DNA of 64,000 nt from NCBI RefSeq assembly GCF_964340395.1, contig NC_135549.1:25609842-25673841 (forward strand), in the 5' to 3' direction. A program made the position numbers and the translations under genes. Below, piece by piece: positions 45,901 to 57,432 of this stretch (position 1 is the first letter of the stretch; each line of letters starts with the position of its first letter). This DNA comes from Glandiceps talaboti. Lineage: Eukaryota; Hemichordata; Enteropneusta; Spengelidae. The notes below the pieces were generated by a model. The model ran no database searches. It had not been told where the DNA came from and saw nothing but the letters and a program-made list of their open reading frames with translations.

Positions 45901-46870
45901 GTGAGGACCTCTCACCAACTTTCAGATCACTTCACATTGGGAACGTTGGTGAGAGTTCTACTAATATAATTCAGACTGAGGCAAAAAATATAGCCTTTCT
46001 GAGTTGAAATCCGAGGTTTAAATCCTGATATCTGAAAATTCCCAATCAACCCAGATTACATTGAATAAAAAATAAGTCTAACAAACAATTTATGATTTTT
46101 CAGTCCCGAAACTTGCTATTATCCATACACTGTATACAAAGCTAAATACACGGTGATTGGTGTATCGCACTCCTTGACTGAGTGGGTCGGAAAAAAAATA
46201 GGTAGACTCACTTGTCATAAATCGATTTATAAATCCACAAAGGCACTGTGACAACTAAAGCAGTCCCTTTACAGACCATTTTTCTTTAGAAATAAATAGG
46301 CTAAAACAATACTGAATGACAGGCAGTCCAAGGTATGCGAAACCATAAGCGAGCGCGTACTCACGATGCTAGATTAACACACTATTTTACCTGCGCATTG
46401 AAGACGCACAGTAAAAAGACCAGTTTTCAACATTAATGCAGGAAATACAAAGCTAACAATTCAAAATTGTATAAAATGTAAGAAAACAAAAAACAGGCGA
46501 CAGTCAGAGCATGCATGAACTTCGATTTACAATACCATTATTAAGTTCTTGCATTTTGGGGCTAATGAAGTCATAGAGACTAGAGTGGGCGAGTTTCATC
46601 ACAGTTAGTATAATCAATGGCACCGTGATAATTCTGACTTTCACTTGAAACTGGACCAGAACAGTCTAGGTCGGACGAGTCGTCATCATCAATTCAAAGG
46701 CGACGTAACCAAATATACACCGTGAATTCATCTTAGATCGCACCGAGTTGAACAATCATGTCTGTCATTGTAGAATGTAGACCTTTACGCTGTTTGACCG
46801 ACTATTGAAGTATAACCCACATAGGTGATATTTCATTGACCTACATGGAAATGCTTGTAAATACTTTTTG
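42920..46870. other. Intergenic stretch
   Basis: No supported gene. A small hairpin with arms CTCTCACCAAC/GTTGGTGAGAG lies at 45909-45955, and a GGTAGGAAGG-rich patch at 45330-45362. One half-copy of the family 2 arm (AGTGGTCTGAG) stands at about 45750. Confidence 0.4.
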
Positions 46871-46883
46871 CAAGTAGTAGTAG

Positions 46884-46915
46884 CTCAGACCACTCTAGTA
46901 TTTTAGTGGTCTGAG
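46884..46915. mobile_element. Tiny palindromic element, family 2, copy B (32 bp)
   Basis: Perfect 11-bp arms CTCAGACCACT and AGTGGTCTGAG around CTAGTATTTT. Exact 7-bp repeats GTAGTAG flank it (46877-46883 and 46916-46922); the target is a GTA-repeat, so the duplication is less telling here than elsewhere. Confidence 0.7.
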
Positions 46916-47179
46916 GTAGTAGTAAGAGTTTTTGCTAACGTTTACATGCTAGCGTAGTTGTACATGTACGTATACATGTCAGTTCGTATGTACATGTACA
47001 TTAAATGTAGCTCTCATCATATCATACACTGTACATGTGTGTAACCCTTTTCTTTTGCACCCTCCCCCTCCGCCTTCATGTGGTCAAACACAGACAACTA
47101 ACTAACTAAATAGTGTTACTGTTAGTTTTCTGTGGGTCAAACAATTAGTGTACACGCCTTGAATCACATGCAGGCGAGA

Positions 47180-47438
47180 TAGATTTGAATATTCATTTGT
47201 TTACTGCCCGGTTATGGGGGTGAACTCATGAATATATTCTGAACTAAATGCAAATGTATTCAAATCACTTCCGACTCGCAATCTGAACTATTTTTCAGAT
47301 CGAGTATAATCCGATTAGACAGGCGCTAATGGGAAAGTACAGAAACGTCCACCTCATCAGCATAAAAGTACAGAATTGAACTCAATCTGAACTATAGTAC
47401 GGAAAGTGTCGTAAACTGTACTATTTTTTCTACTAGTG
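47180..47438 (-). repeat. 255-bp dispersed repeat, copy 2 (inverted)
   Basis: Reverse complement of 25237-25491 with few substitutions and small indels; about 22 kb apart. Its right border touches the hairpin at 47438. Confidence 0.8.
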
Positions 47439-47530
47439 TATGAGACGAAGTGACACTTTTGACTTAATTCACCTCCGGTGACCTCTCCCCTGGGGCTGTG
47501 AACAGTCAAAAGTATCACTTTGTCTCGTAC
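47438..47530. repeat. 93-bp foldback (GTATGAGAC arms)
   Basis: Left GTATGAGACGAAGTGACACT continuing TTTGAC, right GTCAAAAGTATCACTTTGTC ending TCGTAC: about 32-bp imperfect inverted arms around a GC-richer centre. It abuts the 255-bp repeat. The target duplication is unclear. Confidence 0.7.
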
Positions 47531-48238
47531 TACCCCTTGACAGAGATGGTAGTTAGGTGGGTTACAGGTAGGGTAAAGGTTGGGTAAAGGTGGGTAAATT
47601 TGACTTTTCGTATAGTTAACCTCAACTGAATCTCTTCTTTCGTGCCAGTAAAATCAGGCAATAATTTTGAAAAAAATATTAATCAGGTCTACCACTCAAG
47701 TAGTTGTTTTGTCAACTATTTTTGTCCTTGTTACGACGTCTACTCAAATAAAACCTACCTAAGAGTACCCATTCATTCTCATTCAGGCTACTAGCCTACC
47801 ATCCACAGACACCACCACGATCTAGGTTAGTGTAATCTGTTCACCTTATGAGATTCGCCAAGTTTTATTACAAAAGGGCGATGGATATATTCACTTGTTT
47901 CAAAGATGGTAAATGTAATTTGCTAGTTAAACTTCAGTAATTGTACGTGTATTAATGTCGTACAGCTCGGTGTAGTTTTAGTGGAGATTCGACTAACCCT
48001 GGGCTTCGCATCACCGTTTCATAGCTGACCCCCACAGGCTACCTGTTCCGAATATATGCATGAACCGTTTATTGTTTCGATACTGAGAGGTATGACATGC
48101 AAAAATATACATGTACTAGTATACAATGATATTTTCTCTATTTTATCGATTAAGTAATATATCTATTGCGATCAGAAGTGCTTATTTTTAATCAGCTCAC
48201 ACATCCATATAACACCAGAGGATGAGTGCATCCTTAAG

Positions 48239-48455
48239 TGTGCATTCTTAAGATCTAGCCTAAGTACTGAAAATCACTAATTATCACTAATAACTCATTA
48301 CAATTACAAGCTATACGGTATTATCAAACTTGATGACACATGCACCTTGTTATCATTAATGTATGTACTAAATTACATTTTATTTAAAGTTTGCATTCTT
48401 AAGATATAGCCTAATTACTGCAAAACCATTAATTATGTAAATAACTCATTAATAT
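48239..48455 (+). repeat. Direct repeat of about 66 bp, two copies
   Basis: TGCATTCTTAAGATNTAGCC followed by TAAxTACTG and AATAACTCATTA occurs at about 48240 and 48392. Confidence 0.7.
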
Positions 48456-48556
48456 TGCAAAGGATAACAATAGGGTTGGATAGGTAACTGGATAAACATT
48501 CTGCTAATGAATACCTATACATAGTTTATCCACTTGCCTAACCATCTTTGCAATAT
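48452..48556. repeat. 105-bp foldback (ATATTGCAAAG arms)
   Basis: Outer arms ATATTGCAAAG/CTTTGCAATAT are perfect; inner parts (GGATAGGTAACTGGATAAAC versus GTTTATCCACTTGCCTAACC) continue the inverted repeat with gaps. Confidence 0.7.
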
Positions 48557-49488
48557 GGGTGTGGACTTGTTGCTAGGGCCAGGCATATGTAACACTGTCC
48601 AATTTGTGTATGTTTATCCACATATGGCCCTTAATTCTAAGTTTGCCATTCTAAAATCTTTAAAATGATTGGTCTGCAAGTCTGTTAAAAATTAAAAATA
48701 ATTTTTTTTAAAGATAGTAAGTTTATGAGTACCTGTTGGTGATACTTTCAATTCATAATCATATTTTAATATTCTGAATGACTTAGAAATGGCAAGTAAA
48801 GTCTGAAGGAACATTTGAATTGTTTGTTTTATTGAATTTGCCCAAATTTCAGCGATAAACAAATAATTTTCATTCAGATATGCACTCATGGGTTTCCTAA
48901 CCCTGCCATAGAGGGCGTCAATTTAATTTTTTCATCTAATTGAAGACATTTAGGGTCGTTTGGGTCATGAGAAACAGAATTAAGGCTACCCTTACATATA
49001 CCTACCAATTACTGTTATCTTTACAATATACATAATGTTCTGACTGTTGCTGTGGACATGGTCTTGTTGGTAAGCATATTTGCATACATGTTTTGATATT
49101 TTTTTTTGCCTGACTAACCAAAAATGTTGTTATCTTTACAAAATATACTGGCATTGTTGGCTGTTGCTAAGGCCATATCAATGGAAGTTGACTATAATCA
49201 CGGATTCATGGGTTTTCAATGCCTAACCAAAGGTTAAGAATAGGGTCTTGGGGCCAAATTTTATTTTAGCTCCCTCAGACTAATTTTGAAGTTAAAAATT
49301 GCCAACATGTATTTTTTTATATGTGGTCCTATAATGAACGTAACCATATATGTTTCATAAAATTAACATGCATTTCACACGAAAACCCATATGCCCCTGC
49401 ACTATCAGTCAACTTTAATTTAATGGTTAACAAATTGAACATTGACTGAACTGAACATGAAAATGTACAGTTTTGAAATAATCCTTAC

Positions 49489-49772
49489 GCACTTGACTGA
49501 TGGTTAAAAGTTAAATTGGTGTTGCTTGATTCAACGAGAGCAGGACGCTGAGACGGCTCGTTGCATGGGAGAACTTGTACTTTATCAGCCATGGCCAGTG
49601 ATGTTGAAGCCACTGATCGATCGTTGCTTTCGATCGCAAGGTCATCAGTGGAATTATTTGGACTACTGTAACCCAAACTATTGGACAGGATACTTGGCAT
49701 ACCTTTACTCTGAGGAAGTGTTAACTTATTGGTATAAGAACGAACACTAGCGTCATTTTGTGCACTATTCAT
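49489..49772 (-). CDS. Candidate first coding exon, Ser/Asn-rich N-terminus
   Basis: On the minus strand the ATG at 49772 opens 94 codons. The frame runs to a good donor (GC, then GTAAGG) with the in-frame TAA overlapping the donor, as expected of a real exon end, in phase 2. The product is polar and probably disordered (SNSLGYSSPNNSTDDLAIES, SNDRSVASTSLAMADKVQVL). Upstream there is a CCAAT-type site and a perfect 12-bp-arm hairpin. Continuation exons were not found with confidence; an open stretch at 48692-48889 is a weak candidate. An opposite-strand ORF of similar length makes this tentative. Confidence 0.35.
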
Positions 49773-49788
49773 ATGCTAGTTTAGGGCC

Positions 49789-49820
49789 CCATTTTACCAC
49801 TGTCAGCCGTGGTAAAATGG
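49789..49820. repeat. 32-bp perfect-arm hairpin upstream of the candidate exon
   Basis: CCATTTTACCAC and GTGGTAAAATGG around TGTCAGCC; a third ATTTTACCAC follows at 49822. No flanking duplication. Confidence 0.75.
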
Positions 49821-50132
49821 GATTTTACCACAGTTATTATCCAATCAGAATGGCACATAGTAGCATGATATAATATAATTAATTTCAGACAGCGTGTTAA
49901 CATCAGCTCAACAGGAAGTTAGACATCAGTCGTCAGCCCTTGCTTATGGGAAGGGGATAGGATAGTGGTAATATTATCCAACTGACATCACTTCAATGGG
50001 AATCTAAAGGCTGTAGTTTCCAGTTCCTCCAATCACCATATCCATGTTGATCAGATTTAATTTTAATATTTTCGATTTCAAATTGCTAAATTAATGAAAG
50101 TCATTAATATGGTTAAATTCATCTTGAAAAAT

Positions 50133-50364
50133 CAAGGCAAGGCAAGACCACGATATTTATATCTATAGTATCCGTGAACTGCCTTGAAAAAGTGTCATTG
50201 AAACTCATAAATGTTAGATTGCCCACAAACCTGATTGGCTACCATCGATAACTCAATGCCCAATGGGATACGTTATTGTGTTTATTGTAGCAAATATATG
50301 AGTTTCAGTGATATTCCGTCAAGGCAGTTTACGGAGATATATAGACTGGCGCCAGTCCATTGCA

Positions 50365-50365
<1 letters not shown>
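50133..50365 (+). mobile_element. MITE-like foldback with GT tail, copy 1
   Basis: Inverted arms of about 55 bp: ATCTATAGTATCCGTGAACTGCCTTG...TGAAACTCAT on the left faces ATGAGTTTCA...CAAGGCAGTTTACGGAGATATATAG on the right. It ends GGCGCCAGTCCATTGCAAG and passes into a GT microsatellite (50366-50415). A second copy with the same end and GT tail lies at 51279-51505. No ORF. Confidence 0.8.

Positions 50366-50415
<50 letters not shown>
50366..50415. repeat. (GT)n microsatellite at the MITE end
   Basis: About 25 GT units starting exactly at the MITE end; the second copy also runs into GT. Confidence 0.95.
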
Positions 50416-50416
<1 letters not shown>

Positions 50417-50991
50417 TAAAATCTTCAAATGTTTGAATTTGTTATTAATTTCCAAATTCTGGAAGGAACATGGTGACTTTTTGTTAATTTTTCCCAGTTA
50501 CTGGTAGCCTCCCATTGGGACTGGTGAGACTAAGGTTACTCTATATGCAAATGAGTCTTAGTATCCTCTCGTCTGATTGACTAGAGTAACCTGTGCACCT
50601 ATTTATCGTGCTCTCTTTGTTCGCTCTTTTGTGATATTTCAGTTCCATGATATCTGAACACTGACAATACTACCTTGGGAGGCTAGTGCAGTGTAGTAAC
50701 TGGGAAAATAAAAAAAAACGTTGGCCACATTTTTCTTTCAAAATTTGAGATGAATAACTAAATCAACACAGTTGATGATAATGAGACTAAATATCTCCCA
50801 AAGTGCCAATCTTGGTGAGATATAGATATACATTTAGTAGTCATAGTGCCTTGAGTAATGAATAATGGGTTAGGTGGTTCTTTCCATTAATGACCTGCTA
50901 TTTTCTTTCAATACATTGTTAAAGGTTCTGTGATTGTGCAGAGAGTGGATTATGGATATATGACTGACTGTATGTGGGTTTTTTTCATCAA

Positions 50992-51034
50992 GATGAGTTC
51001 CAAAGAAATGAATAGTTTTAGAAAACGTAAGACA
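50992..51034 (+). CDS. Candidate first coding exon of the 51-63 kb gene
   Basis: The ATG at 50992 (context CAAGATGAG) opens 14 codons (MSSKEMNSFRKRKT) ending in phase 1 at the strong donor ACAG/GTAAGT. The phase agrees with the exon at 52408-52728. A pyrimidine tract and AG lie just before the ATG, so the exon may itself have an acceptor there. The short basic N-terminus tells nothing about function. Confidence 0.45.
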
Positions 51035-51278
51035 GGTAAGTTACATAATCCGAATGATAGTATTTCTTATGGATTAAGATAATGGGTTTATCTCGTTGCT
51101 TTTGTTTGGCTCTCTCAAAGTTTCAATTTTTGTATGTGACGTTACTAAAAACAATACATTTCAAATAAAGTTTTAAATATTGTTTCCTCTCCCCCCTATA
51201 TTTTCTACTGTTACCACTTTCCTGTCAGAGTTTTTCAACTTTGCATTAATTAGCAAATTGCTAATCCTAGAACAAACT

Positions 51279-51505
51279 CAAGGCAAGGCAAGACCACGAT
51301 ATTAATATCTATCCGTCAACTATCCTTGCAAGAATGTCATTGAAACTCATAAATGTTGGATTGCCCGCTAACCTGATTGGCTACTATCAAACTCAATGCC
51401 CAATGGGTACGTTGTTGTGTTTATTGTAGCAAATATATGAGTTTCAGTGATATTCCGTCAAGGCAGTTGACGGAGATATATAGACTGGCGCCAGTCCATT
51501 GCAAG
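51279..51505 (+). mobile_element. MITE-like foldback with GT tail, copy 2
   Basis: Same-direction copy of 50133-50365, beginning CAAGGCAAGGCAAGACCACG. It would lie in intron 1 of the plus-strand gene. Confidence 0.8.
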
Positions 51506-51625
51506 GTGTGTGTGTGTGTGGGTGTGTGTGTGTAAACCACCGTAAACCAACATTGCGCACTGAGTGTAGACATCTACTGATCCGACTATAATGGCAATCC
51601 GTGTTACCTCCATTAGTCGGATAAG

Positions 51626-51909
51626 TATAATAATAATAATAATAATCTTTATTTATACTGGATAGTTCTTTAAGCATATAAACACTTGTCTCCCAAGAAG
51701 TCCAGTGAGGACCATCCCTCATGGGTTCAGTGTTAATGCAGGAGGAAACCGGAGTACCCGGGGAAAACCTGCGTTGTTCGGTAGAGTCAAACTGAACGAC
51801 ACTCTTCTTACTTACAGCGTGGTAAATTTAATCGAACCCTGATTGGGTTCGAACCCCGACCGTATGTGGTAAGAGGCAAGTGGTTTAACCACTCAGCCAC
51901 CGACAACCC
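51626..51909 (-). mobile_element. tRNA-derived SINE
   Basis: On the minus strand the head starts GGTTGTCGGTGGCTGAGTGG (RNA polymerase III A box, about 51903-51887) and has the B box GGTTCGAACCC (about 51846-51856), as in a Ser/Leu-type tRNA head. A body with GGGTACTCCGGTTTCCTCCT follows, then an A/T trinucleotide tail (plus strand TAA repeats at 51626-51646). Length about 284 bp. It is not a functional tRNA gene because the acceptor-stem partner is absent. Confidence 0.8.
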
Positions 51910-52407
51910 TTTTACACTCACTAATGCGTGGATGTTTACACTCACTAATGCGTTAATGTGGGCAAATAACTAGTGAGTTTGTTCTTGAATTAACACCTTT
52001 GTTTTAGTACATAGTAGTTACTTCAGTCTGCTGATGGTATCAGTATCTTACGTTAGTGCCAGGTTTTGTTTTAATCGACCAATGCATGTACTAAGATGTT
52101 ATTGTGTCTGGTTGGAATGAGTCGCCTCATGTATTGCAAAGGTACATTAGACGGACGGACGGTTAGGACCAATCGGCTTCGAATATTGGATGCTGGAAAT
52201 GTATAAATTGTTTATCAAGTACTCCCTGCACCCTGTATAACATTACTTCCGATTCCTTTATGACAGTCAAAGAACAAGATTTTTAATTTAATGTTTACGC
52301 TTATACGAAATCATCAATAACTTCAAGCATATATAGTATTCATTGTCAAATTCATGCGTACCTTGACTAACACATGTATCGCTCTTCATAATTTTCAAAT
52401 AATACAG

Positions 52408-52728
52408 GAGAGATTACAATTAGATTAAAAGCTGAACACCCAAAACATTTCAAGCTTGGCACACATTCGGATATATATAGATTTCTTTACCAAAGTCTTG
52501 AACTATCCGACACAAGGGAACAACTACGTAAATATGGTGATGTAGTACACGAGGAGATAAGGATGGATGCAATCGCATTATGTCTGAAATGCAAAGATGA
52601 GAGATCGTTAGAAGAAATATGGGCCAAAAGTGCAAGGGGAGAGTTCAACTTAAATGTGAAATTCGAGGCCAATGTTGACATGTCGGAATGCAGGAGGTGC
52701 CTTGCTGAGATAAAATACGGAGTTGAAG
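52408..52728 (+). CDS. Candidate internal exon, 107 codons, phase 1-1
   Basis: Acceptor (AATACAG) at 52407 and donor (GAAG/GTAAAC) at 52729 enclose 321 bases open throughout in the phase supplied by exon 50992-51034. The product looks like a folded helical domain: EITIRLKAEHPKHFKLG, IYRFLYQSLELSDTREQLRK, VVHEEIRMDAIALCLKCKD, ERSLEEIWAKSARGEF and ECRRCLAEIKYGVE. Phase 1 at both ends makes it a symmetric, shuffle-able module. I do not recognise the domain with certainty; similar helical domains occur in large lineage-expanded families of invertebrates, but this is only an impression. Coding quality is the best of any non-transposon stretch here. Confidence 0.6.
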
Positions 52729-52739
52729 GTAAACAGTTT

Positions 52740-53790
52740 AGTTTAGTAGTACATGTTTGCAGATGGTGAAGTGTGATGTGCTGAATTACCTTGCCAACCC
52801 GTATTAGAGTTCACCCAAATCAAGACAAATTATAACCTTACAAATTCTTACTTTAGATAAAAACATAATAGGCACACATTGCAACAAAAACTTTAATATT
52901 AAAGTTCCTGACGGAAATTGTACGATGTTTCTTCTCAACGTAAACCAAACTGTTCAAATACCAATAAGCTCTTAGTCTATGGGCCAGAGGGGGTTACCGT
53001 GCACCCCCCCCCCCAAACCTCCAACATAGGTATTTTTGTTCATTGGAGTCTACTGAATGAGAAACAAAATGTTAACAGTTAAAAGTTTGGGATGCACTAC
53101 CTGTTTAGCCTCGATTTCAAATTAAATTTGCGTCCCGAAATGGCGTCAAAAGGTTGAGGGTAGGGGTAACACATTGTCTTCCATATGACACATGCAAGCA
53201 CGAACTTTATTATCCATTATATATTTGGAAAGCTTACTAGGGAATTTCCCTTCTAATGATATAATGTTTGCCATACATATGCCAAGAAATAAAATTTTGG
53301 GAGGCTTTAAGTTGTCGATTTTTGAAAAATCAACAATTTTCCGCAAAATTAAGCATAGACATTCCATTCTTTTTTTTTTTAAAGAACATGACCTGATACA
53401 CATACGGGACGTTTTTTATTCAGTTGAATGAGCTGAACAAGAAAAAGTAGGCGACAAGGTCTCTTAACAGTTGTACTTCAACATTTTTACCATACATTTA
53501 TGATGATCGGTACATTTTTTATTAAGAAAAAGTTGTCCAAAACTTCTGTTTTCTGTGTGCACTTTCACAGTCACATTTGGACAGAATCATTACGATTTAC
53601 CTAAACTTTTCCCCCAGCTTTGTATGCCACTGTGCTCGCCTGTAACTGACACATCAACACGCTTATTGGAAGTTCGCACTGATCTTTATAACACTCTAAC
53701 TTGAAGTGACGATAACAGACAAGAGGGTTGTATAAGTGAGTTGCGGCTAATAACCGCTGTGCGTAGTATTCCCTTGGGTGCGTTTCATTT
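52740..53790. other. Intron-like stretch of the candidate gene
   Basis: No exon seen. Short ORFs on both strands at 53146-53431 have no splice signals that fit. Confidence 0.4.
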
Positions 53791-53796
53791 GTACAG

Positions 53797-53868
53797 TCAT
53801 GATTGTGATTAATCTGACGTCATTTATTGAAATAATGTTATAAACAAATTGCTCAATCACAATCATGA
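53797..53868. repeat. 72-bp hairpin with perfect 14-bp arms
   Basis: TCATGATTGTGATT and AATCACAATCATGA, separated by 44 bp. A related ATCATGATTGTGATCG stands at about 59248, with GTGATTGTGATTAAT at 59209, so the family is dispersed. Confidence 0.65.
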
Positions 53869-54779
53869 TAAATTACATGGAAATATTTCAAAAGGTTTCA
53901 CACATTTCATATAAAATAAAAGATATTACATCGTCAAAGTGATTACAATGATAGTCTGCAGCTGACCAATCACAATTTAATATAACACATCCTGTTTTTC
54001 GTTATTTTTAACTTGCCATCAGCCACAAGCCCTACAATGATATCGATACTACGATGTTCGTCGTCTTGTCATCTCGCCAATGAGGGACAAATCTCCCTGT
54101 GAGGGATAATAAAGTAATTATAAAATAAGTATATAATAATAATAATAATTGTAATAATCGGGTTTATTCTAATATTAACCACCCTACCTGGGGTAGTTTT
54201 GTATGCTGAGTTCAACAAAGGGGGTCATTTTATGAACATCTGTTGCCAGGGTAACCAAAATCACCATAATATGTTAATCATTTTCCAAAATTTGACATAA
54301 AACATTGAAAAAAAAGATAATAAAGTGAAAAATGTCCTTGTATTAGACATGTATGAGTTAGTGCTACCTGGTGTAACATAAATTGTATAAAATTGGATGG
54401 CTGTTTCCATGGAAACATAAGGTAGATGTATGGGTTGGTGATATCTGTTGTAACAAGGTTTCATGATTTTTTAAATTATCTGTATCAAACCTATGCAATT
54501 CTAAAAGTAAAACTCTAAAAATCACCAGAATATATAAATTGTAAATACCAAAATACCAGCAATCCTTGAGAATTCGATCTACACAACTTGGTTCAGTCTT
54601 TCATCACAAAATCTCCAAATGTGTACACATACATTTGAGTACAAGTTGACATACGCGACTCGATACTGTATATCGTTTGTTTATGGATAGAAATTCAAAA
54701 TCCGACAGTTTCAAAGATCGTCTGCTGCTCCAGCTGACACTGTAGTGTAGTATTGTGACAACTCGATGTGTTTACATGC

Positions 54780-55080
54780 GTATGTACGTATTTCTGGGTC
54801 CCAAATTCAGACGATAACAGACACCGATATCATTCATGTCATCGAGGACAAGTGACATCACGGTAGCATTCATTGTTACAGGAATACTTATAAATTATCC
54901 AGAAATTCTCAATCATAAGGCTTGCGAAGTGTCGTGTGTGAGAAATGGCGTCTGTTACTACTGTGTGTGTGCGAGGTGAATGACGTCACTGAATACAATG
55001 TAGCAATGTGCGTTACATTGTCGTATGTGTGCATGCGGTACCGCGGTACACACATCACATACAATTACAAGTGAGATAGA
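54780..55080. promoter_or_regulatory. CpG-richer patch with perfect CRE
   Basis: TGACGTCA at 54981-54988, and a GCGGTACCGC palindrome near 55035. Just upstream, AAATGGCGTCTGTTACTACT opens a short frame that meets a GAG/GTGAAT donor-like site. Could be an alternative promoter and first exon; weak. Confidence 0.2.
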
Positions 55081-55739
55081 CAATGATAGAAACAAACTCA
55101 CCAGCTTACAAATGTATTATTGTTTACATGACTTTGCCGACGATGAGGAATAATCATCATTAATTTACATTAAACTTAGTTGCTAAAATTATGGATGAGT
55201 TAAAACAGCAAGGGACATTGCAAATATTTTTTTCCGACATTTCATAGGCGAATGTTATGTAGTGTTTTTTCGGAGTGTCAGCTGATCGACGTATGTTACC
55301 AGCACATTGTGCTTGTGACAGGTGTGGGATATTTATGACATCAATTTGAGGAGTATTTCTATGAATAATAAGCACTGGTTACCTTTGATAAACGGTTGCA
55401 TAATAAAGTACACTGAATCCACTGAACTTTAATGATGTCTATATCGCGAGCAAACGTGAAACTGAGATGACATGGGAAATGGTTATTCACGTATACTTTC
55501 TATGGAATTGCATAACATACATGTATATCCATGGCCGATACGTGTATTTGACCTAAAATCTGTTGTTCTGTATCTCTTTGTAACGTCGTTATTATTATTG
55601 TTGTTGTTGTTGTTGTTGTAAAGATTCAGTTTGCTTCATCGTACATTTACAGTATAGCAAGTATAGTATAGTATATGACAAGTTGAGAACTACACGACAC
55701 GTCTGTTTACATGTAATACAAGCTTCAACATGTGCCTTA

Positions 55740-56025
55740 TGCAGGAGTCAATGTCAACCCCCCCCCCCTTGGGGCATAGTGGGGGATTTGGAAATTAGTC
55801 TTATAAAATTTGTCAAATTCCCCACTCCCTGGGGTAAGACATTCTGGAAAATCACCACCTAAAAGAAGTAATACTCCCAACATTTCCCCCACCCATGCAT
55901 TCAAAAATTCTGACTGACACACAACCACTCTTTTATGTCCGTGAAAATGACTAGGGGGTGAATATGAGGCAATTGCCCCACCCCCCCGGGCATTGTTTCA
56001 TGGCAAACACGGTCTAATCCCCCAC
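55740..56025. repeat. C-rich dispersed repeat
   Basis: Several CCCC runs (55759, 55979) and CCCACTCCCTGGGG-like blocks with no frame kept. Similar C/G-rich stretches recur in the window. Confidence 0.35.
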
Positions 56026-56940
56026 ATTTGTTCCGTATCGCCCGAGGTGGGGTCCCTCGGGCAAATACATTGACTCGTGCATTAGTAGGAGTACGTTGCG
56101 TTAGACTTGTTAGTACCTTGCCTTTACCACGTTTCCTACCCCAACCCGAATTAGCAATTACGATTTTATGTGCATTTCACCTGTTTCTATTTCAATCGTG
56201 CACAATGAACCAAGAAACACAACACTCTAAAAAAAATATACACACTATACTTGCCAATGTCATCACAATAAACTTTACCAATTCAACGAACGTGAATGCC
56301 AGCAGTAAATGTAACTGGTTCCCTGACCAATTTAGTAGTTCCCCGCTTGTGGCTCATGATCAAAGTGAAATCGAAAATTGTGTTTGAACTGATATAAAGA
56401 AGGCAAGTCAGCTTCATGATGATATTTTTTTTGAACAATAATGCGTAGTCCGATTGTCTGATTGTCAAGCAGACTACCGAGAGTTGATTGCTTTTATTTT
56501 GATACATAATTATAACATGTATCATTGTCGAAATCAACATAAAAAGACACAACGCTGTACTGATGTTGTAATTCCGTGTTGCCATTGTTGTGTCTACCTG
56601 GATCATGGCAAACACAGGTTCATATAACATATATGGACACAACACAGTACAGTCAATACGTCAAAACAAAATGATAAATAGATAAAACAAAAATAAGACA
56701 TTCCTAGCCATAGTTCTCTTCAGCATGTTCAAATTTTATTTTTCAAGACAAAAATAGTTTTAGACGATACACCATGCCACATGTACAGTGAGTCTTCAGT
56801 ACACGCACGGGATGAGAAGTTTTTTGAAAGACAACGAAAATGCTTCGTGTCACTCTGTGGATGGTAATGAACGCAATCAAGAGAAAATCAAATAACGTGA
56901 GTACATAGTTTTCAAGGTGGCTGGTTATCAGACAAAACTA

Positions 56941-57432
56941 AAAAGCCCAAAGTGTAAAATAAGATATCTAGAAAATATTTGACGATTACGCGGCAAAACA
57001 AGACTAGCAATGTTATCACGAGCGAAAGTGTTCTAGGTGAATTTAACCCTTGACCTATTTTCATAAGGACGTCGAAGGAAACAGGGTCAGTGTGACATCT
57101 CAAGCATGATCAACAACGTTTTCATGAGTGAGTACTACTAAATGTTGTCTAAACTTTAGTGGAAGAGAAATTCTGTTGATCAGACACAGACTATTTTCAA
57201 ATTCTTACAACATCTTGACGATAAGAAGCAAATGTGACACTGACAGACACCATACAGGAGGCACAAACATACCACATGTGCATCTGGTTGACTGGGATTG
57301 ATTGTGATCACGTGACATTTAGTACTAACTTTATGCTGTTACTTCCAAATATTATTGAACTGCAATCTTTCTAAACAAGTCATGGAAATTGCCAGAAACC
57401 TGATTATTTTATGACTGAATATGTTACGATCA
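56941..57432 (+). repeat. Diverged ~0.5-kb duplication, copy 2
   Basis: Direct-orientation partner of 27258-27796, about 29.7 kb away; see that entry for shared blocks. Confidence 0.65.

Noticed and set aside
45909-45955. Hairpin CTCTCACCAAC/GTTGGTGAGAG as another tiny mobile palindrome
   Set aside because: Longer loop and no flanking direct repeat of 5-10 bp.
51844-51909. tRNA gene
   Set aside because: A and B boxes are present, but no acceptor stem closes and a SINE body with an A/T tail follows.
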